DNA from: Endomicrobiia bacterium | Lineage (GTDB): Bacteria > Elusimicrobiota > Endomicrobiia > Endomicrobiales > Endomicrobiaceae | Reading direction: 5' to 3' | Assembly: GCA_025998295.1 (NCBI GenBank) | Contig: BNVT01000015.1 | Coordinates: forward strand, 1 to 18,741 | Length of the DNA: 18,741 nucleotides | Shown: one piece after another, positions 16,005 through 18,741 of the stretch | How positions within the stretch are numbered: the stretch's first letter is position 1 | Layout: each line of letters opens with the position of its first letter | Program-made: the position numbers and the translations under genes | The notes under the pieces: generated by a model | Seen by the model: only the letters and a program-made list of their open reading frames with translations | Told to the model about the DNA's origin: nothing | The model's database searches: none

Positions 16005-16835
16005 TCATAATGATACACTGTTTCTGTTGATGAATTGGTTTGACCTATTCCCAACGACCCCTCTCCAGCCAGCAGCAGCACCTTGTTTCTTCTCCTCATC
16101 ATTAAGGTCAGCGCCTGTGTCTTCAGAGTTCCTTTCTGTATCTGAACAACTCTTTGGTTAGCTCCTTCTTGTGTCCCCGCTGATCTTTCTTTAGTTTTGC
16201 AAGTTTTTTCTTTAACTCCTCAGTTTCTTTCTCTTTCTTCCGAGTTTCTCTCTCCTAGCAATTTCTTCCTGCTTTTTGTGCGTTTCTTCCTTTGCCTTCT
16301 TAGTCAATTCCTCTTTCTGAGTTTTAAGAAACTCTTTTAACTCATCTTCCTTTTCCTCTTCCTCCCAACCCTTTCCCTTACCATTTTAACAAACTTTTCA
16401 ACATCACTTTTTACTCTATCAGTTTCTTACCGTCCCTTCGTAGATATTTCCCTTTACGCCCTAACTTCTTTCCTTGCCTTAGCCAACTCCTCTTCTGAGC
16501 CGCACGCTCATTTGCGCTAGCTCCACTCACATCTTGCGCTACCTGCACCATGCCCATCTGTAGGAGCTTTTCGCTCATCCAACTTCCCCCTTTAACTTCT
16601 GCTTATCTTCATTTAACCTAGCAACTTCTTCACATGCCCAATCAGCTTCTTCCTGTACCCGCTTCAAATCTTCAAGCTCAGCTTTCAAGCTATTATTCTC
16701 ATCCGTCAATCTCCAAACTACCGCAGGGTCCGACTTCTTATGAAGCTCACTCAAGTTGCTCCTCAGCTCTATCCAACGACGTCTTATTCTGTTCCAAGTG
16801 CCTGAAAATGATCTCGAACTGCTCAATCTTGGGCT
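16005..16835 (-). pseudogene. Decayed coiled-coil protein gene
   Basis: Charged, heptad-like sequence runs through this region on the minus strand but switches frame repeatedly. It reads EQFEIIFRHLEQNKTSLDRA, then LTDENNSLKAELEDLKRVQE with CEEVARLNEDKQKLKGE (to 16575). Then come SEEELAKARKEVRA, ETDRVKSDVEKFVKMVRE, KEDELKEFLKTQKEELTKKA, and ETRKKEKETEELKKKLAKLK. It ends NSEDTGADLNDEEKKQGAAA to a TGA at 16005. At least five frame changes are needed, so it cannot make a protein now. Its 5' end overlaps the Ser-rich tail of the lipoprotein gene. It may once have been a separate gene or the coiled-coil C-terminus of that lipoprotein. No family can be named from coiled coil alone. Confidence 0.6.
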
Positions 16836-18499
16836 TGGCTTGAAGATGAACTCAAACTGCTTGGACTTGAACTTGAACTGTTTGATGAAGAACTACTTGA
16901 ACTAACTGCAAAGTCTTTGGTCGCTTCTGTAATTTTGTCGGCTAAGCCTTGGGTTATTTCAGAGATGGTGTTGTGGGCGTCGTTGCGGGCATTCACGACG
17001 CTGTTGTTTTTGGAGTTATTGAAGAAATTTTCGATACAACTGCCGATGTCACGAGCGGCGGCTTCGGCAGCATCGGCGACTTTGTGGTTGCAGGTAACGG
17101 TTTTGTATTCGGTGTCGGCGGTGATGAATTCGGCCTTGGGTTTGGCGCCGTCGGGGTCGTCGGGGACGTCGGGGTCGTCGGGGACGTCGGGGTCGTCGGG
17201 GACGTCGGGGTCGCCGGGTACGAGGCCACGGGCGGTGGTGAATATATAGGGGTCGGGGAAGTTGGTGGGGGCAGCGCGAGCGACTTTGACTTCGGCGTCG
17301 GCGTCGTCGAAAGCTTTGTTTTTGGCAGTGTCGAGGGCGGTGAGTTCGTATACAAGTTTGGCGTCGATGGCGGTATAGGCGCTGACGAGTTCGGCGTCGA
17401 GTTTGCTACTGACGATGTTTACGTTGCTGGCGAGACGTTTGATGGAGGGACCTCTGGCGATGGCGGCGTCGGCGGCGGGGGCGTTGACGACGAACTCCAT
17501 GATGATGGCGGCGTCGGCAGTTGCGGAGTCTTTGGCTTCGGTGAGCTCATCTTCATCGGCAGAAGTGTCGTATCCGGTGTCGTTGTCACGGTTAATGGAG
17601 TTGGTCTTGTTACGGACGGAGTCCTTGCGGATCTTATTGCGGGTAGCGATGGCGTTGAAGGCGGCGTCGAGCGCGGTGATGTTGACGTTGGGCCGCAAGG
17701 CATAGGCGGCATTTCTGGCATGGGCAAGTTCGACGTGATGCTGGATGTATCTCTTGATGGCGGCGTCTTCGGCGTCGGCGCAAATGGCCTCGGCGCGGGC
17801 TTTGATGTAGGTGCAGGCGACGTCGATGAATTCGCTTCTGACAGTACGGTAGGGGTAGTCGAGCTGGTTGGCGGGTCCGGCGACGTCGATGGCTAGGTTT
17901 TTGATGTTAGCTAATACCTTCTTCTTGTCCTCCTCGGAGGAGACCACCACATTGCCGTCGATGACACTAACAGCTAATCTGATAATTTCATTAACTTTGT
18001 CGAGGGCGTTTTTGATGGAGACGTTCTTGGAGATTCTGTCGAATGTACTGATAGATCCGTCTAGTTTTAGTTTTAACCCTGACCCCTTGTTTGAATCAGT
18101 GTCTGTTGATGACCCACCACCTGACCCCTTGTTTGAATCAGTGTCTGTTGATGACCCACCACCTCCTGACCCCTTGTTTGAATCAGTGTCTGTTGATGAC
18201 CCACCACCTCCTGACCCCTTGTTTGAATCAGTGTCTGTTGATGACCCACCACCTGACCCCTTGTTTGAATCAGTGTCTGTTGATGACCCACCACCTGACC
18301 CCTTGTTTGAATCAGTGTCTGTTGATGACCCACCATCGTGCGTTGATCCTTCATCTTCCTTTGTTTTTGCTCTTTTTATTTCTTCTACTTTCTCTGGGGT
18401 AGCAGTCCTTCTGTTTACAAGGAAAGCGTTCTTTTTATCGCAAGAACTTAAAACAAAACTAAATGCAATAAATATGCTCAAACATTGCTTTAGTTTCAG
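16823..18499 (-). CDS. Repeat-rich, Ala/Asp-rich surface lipoprotein of unknown function
   Basis: This is a predicted exported lipoprotein of 558 aa (from CTG 18499). The signal peptide LKLKQCLSIFIAFSFVLSS leads to a lipobox L-S-S-C (lipidated Cys20). R-R-T-A-T-P follows, then six copies of SSTDTDSNKGSGG(G)(G) (about 55-140). A long Ala/Asp/Lys-rich, probably helical region follows, with patches such as EAICADAEDAAIKRY and ADAAEAAARDIGSC. Interrupting it is a P-D-D-P-D-V repeat (about 427-450), and the protein ends in a Ser-rich tail (531-555). I know no family with this layout. The start is unusual: GGAG lies seven bases before a CTG that aligns with the second ATG of the broken paralogue at 4253; a TTG six codons later is possible but would cut into the signal peptide. 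C-ending codons dominate the Ala/Asp part, unlike the AT-rich neighbours. Surface or periplasmic location is inferred; function is unknown. Confidence 0.75.
   Translation of the reverse strand: MKLKQCLSIFIAFSFVLSSCDKKNAFLVNRRTATPEKVEEIKRAKTKEDEGSTHDGGSSTDTDSNKGSGGGSSTDTDSNKGSGGGSSTDTDSNKGSGGGGSSTDTDSNKGSGGGGSSTDTDSNKGSGGGSSTDTDSNKGSGLKLKLDGSISTFDRISKNVSIKNALDKVNEIIRLAVSVIDGNVVVSSEEDKKKVLANIKNLAIDVAGPANQLDYPYRTVRSEFIDVACTYIKARAEAICADAEDAAIKRYIQHHVELAHARNAAYALRPNVNITALDAAFNAIATRNKIRKDSVRNKTNSINRDNDTGYDTSADEDELTEAKDSATADAAIIMEFVVNAPAADAAIARGPSIKRLASNVNIVSSKLDAELVSAYTAIDAKLVYELTALDTAKNKAFDDADAEVKVARAAPTNFPDPYIFTTARGLVPGDPDVPDDPDVPDDPDVPDDPDGAKPKAEFITADTEYKTVTCNHKVADAAEAAARDIGSCIENFFNNSKNNSVVNARNDAHNTISEITQGLADKITEATKDFAVSSSSSSSNSSSSSPSSLSSSSSQAQD
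17150..17217 (-). repeat. 18-bp tandem repeat encoding Pro-Asp-Asp-Pro-Asp-Val
   Basis: The unit GGGGTCGTCGGGGACGTC (plus strand) repeats between three and four times with almost no change. In the lipoprotein frame it gives P-D-D-P-D-V units, an extended acidic linker. Near-identity of the copies points to recent expansion. Confidence 0.85.
18080..18335 (-). repeat. Six-copy 42/45-bp tandem repeat in the lipoprotein gene
   Basis: The plus strand shows GACCCCTTGTTTGAATCAGT followed by GTCTGTTGATGACCCACCACCT, six times in a row. The lengths are 42, 45, 45, 42 and 42 bp plus a shorter last copy. The 45-bp forms have an additional CCT (one more Gly). Each encodes SSTDTDSNKGSGG with one or two more Gly, so copy-number change keeps the frame. 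There are no spacers, so it is not a CRISPR array. Confidence 0.95.
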
Positions 18500-18510
18500 T
18501 GTTATACTCC

Positions 18511-18519
18511 TTTTTTTTT
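18511..18519 (-). promoter_or_regulatory. 9-base homopolymer at the lipoprotein 5' end
   Basis: Nine T on the plus strand (nine A in the transcript) lie immediately upstream of the GGAG that precedes the CTG start. An ATG at 18542-18540 with AAGGGA before it opens a 27-codon frame (MKKQKLQTKKKEYNTETKAM and on) across this tract. Losing one A would fuse that ATG in frame to the lipoprotein signal peptide. Confidence 0.4.
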
Positions 18520-18712
18520 GTTTGTAGCTTTTGTTTTTTCATAATGTCCCTTTTGACACAGATAACATAGTCTTTGTAAATTTTTTGATGTTTAAATAAA
18601 CTTATTGAAGCTTGTTAGAAGTTGTTAGCTTTAAACAATCGATATCTATCATATAATCGACAAAAGCTACTAAAATTATTATTTTGTCAGTATCTTCAAA
18701 ATATGCCACAAA

Positions 18713-18741
18713 TGCTGAGGGCGGGATTTGAACCCGCATCC
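18713..18741 (-). tRNA. 3' end of a tRNA, possibly tRNA-Leu
   Basis: Read on the minus strand, GCGGG-TTCAAAT-CCCGC is a perfect T-arm with the standard loop. The acceptor strand CCTCAGC and discriminator A at 18713 follow. No CCA is encoded: the next bases are TTT. The 5' acceptor strand would be GCTGAGG, and with discriminator A this fits leucine, but the anticodon lies outside the window, so identity is open. Bases 18543-18712 hold no other gene. Confidence 0.85.

Noticed and set aside
14901..16030. Several hydrophobic plus-strand frames that look like small membrane proteins
   Set aside because: They come from pyrimidine-rich DNA opposite purine-rich transposase and gene debris; they overlap each other in different frames and lack ribosome-binding sites.
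16949..17896. Long plus-strand open frame rich in Gly and Val (315 codons)
   Set aside because: It is the antisense of the lipoprotein's C-ending codons. GC-rich repeats simply lack stops on both strands; there is no start signal and the composition is artificial.
18080..18335. Possible CRISPR array
   Set aside because: The repeats are contiguous with no unique spacers, are coding, and no cas gene is present.
18073..18402. Repetitive frames on both strands across the 42/45-bp repeat
   Set aside because: They are shadows of the tandem repeat; only the SSTDTDSNKGSGG frame is part of a long protein with a signal peptide.

Overview
The window looks like a piece of an AT-rich, reductively evolving bacterial chromosome. 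My best guess is a termite-gut Endomicrobium-type bacterium (Elusimicrobiota). That guess rests on a compact hexuronate operon, AT-rich codon use, many decayed genes and small mobile-element debris. No rRNA or universal marker is present, so the taxonomy is an inference.

Layout: (1) 1-2760: the 5' edge of an unidentified minus-strand gene, then an intact plus-strand GlcD/D-lactate-dehydrogenase-type FAD oxidase (409-1908), then a decayed plus-strand gene (1913-2571). Two copies of a ~140-bp MITE-like element flank this block in opposite orientation. (2) 2767-4459: gene debris, a frameshifted GC-rich lipoprotein gene (3112-4253, minus), and a third MITE copy. (3) 4647-11729: a six-gene minus-strand operon, transcribed uxuA, eda-VOC fusion, kdgK, SDR mannonate oxidoreductase, uxaC, exuT-like transporter. 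It encodes import of glucuronate and its conversion to pyruvate and glyceraldehyde-3-phosphate. A perfect 16-bp palindrome just upstream of uxuA is a likely operator. (4) 12127-14627: a minus-strand riboflavin cluster ribE, ribBA, ribH. A second type of small inverted-repeat element sits inside it and another between it and the hexuronate operon. (5) 14700-16835: decayed genes, namely a transposase relic, an unassigned stretch and a coiled-coil pseudogene. (6) 16823-18499: an intact, very unusual GC-rich lipoprotein gene with six near-identical 42/45-bp tandem repeats, an Asp-Pro repeat, a long Ala/Asp-rich region and a poly-Ser tail. (7) 18713-18741: the 3' end of a tRNA.

The metabolic genes are ordinary and readable. 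The unusual content is the pair of lipoprotein genes. They share an N-terminal export cassette (signal peptide, lipobox and an R-T-A-T-P motif) but differ in their mature regions. Both are GC-rich with C-ending codons in an AT-rich background. One is broken by frameshifts. The other lacks an ATG and has a 9-base A/T homopolymer beside its start, which suggests possible phase variation. The two small inverted-repeat families are the second point of interest.
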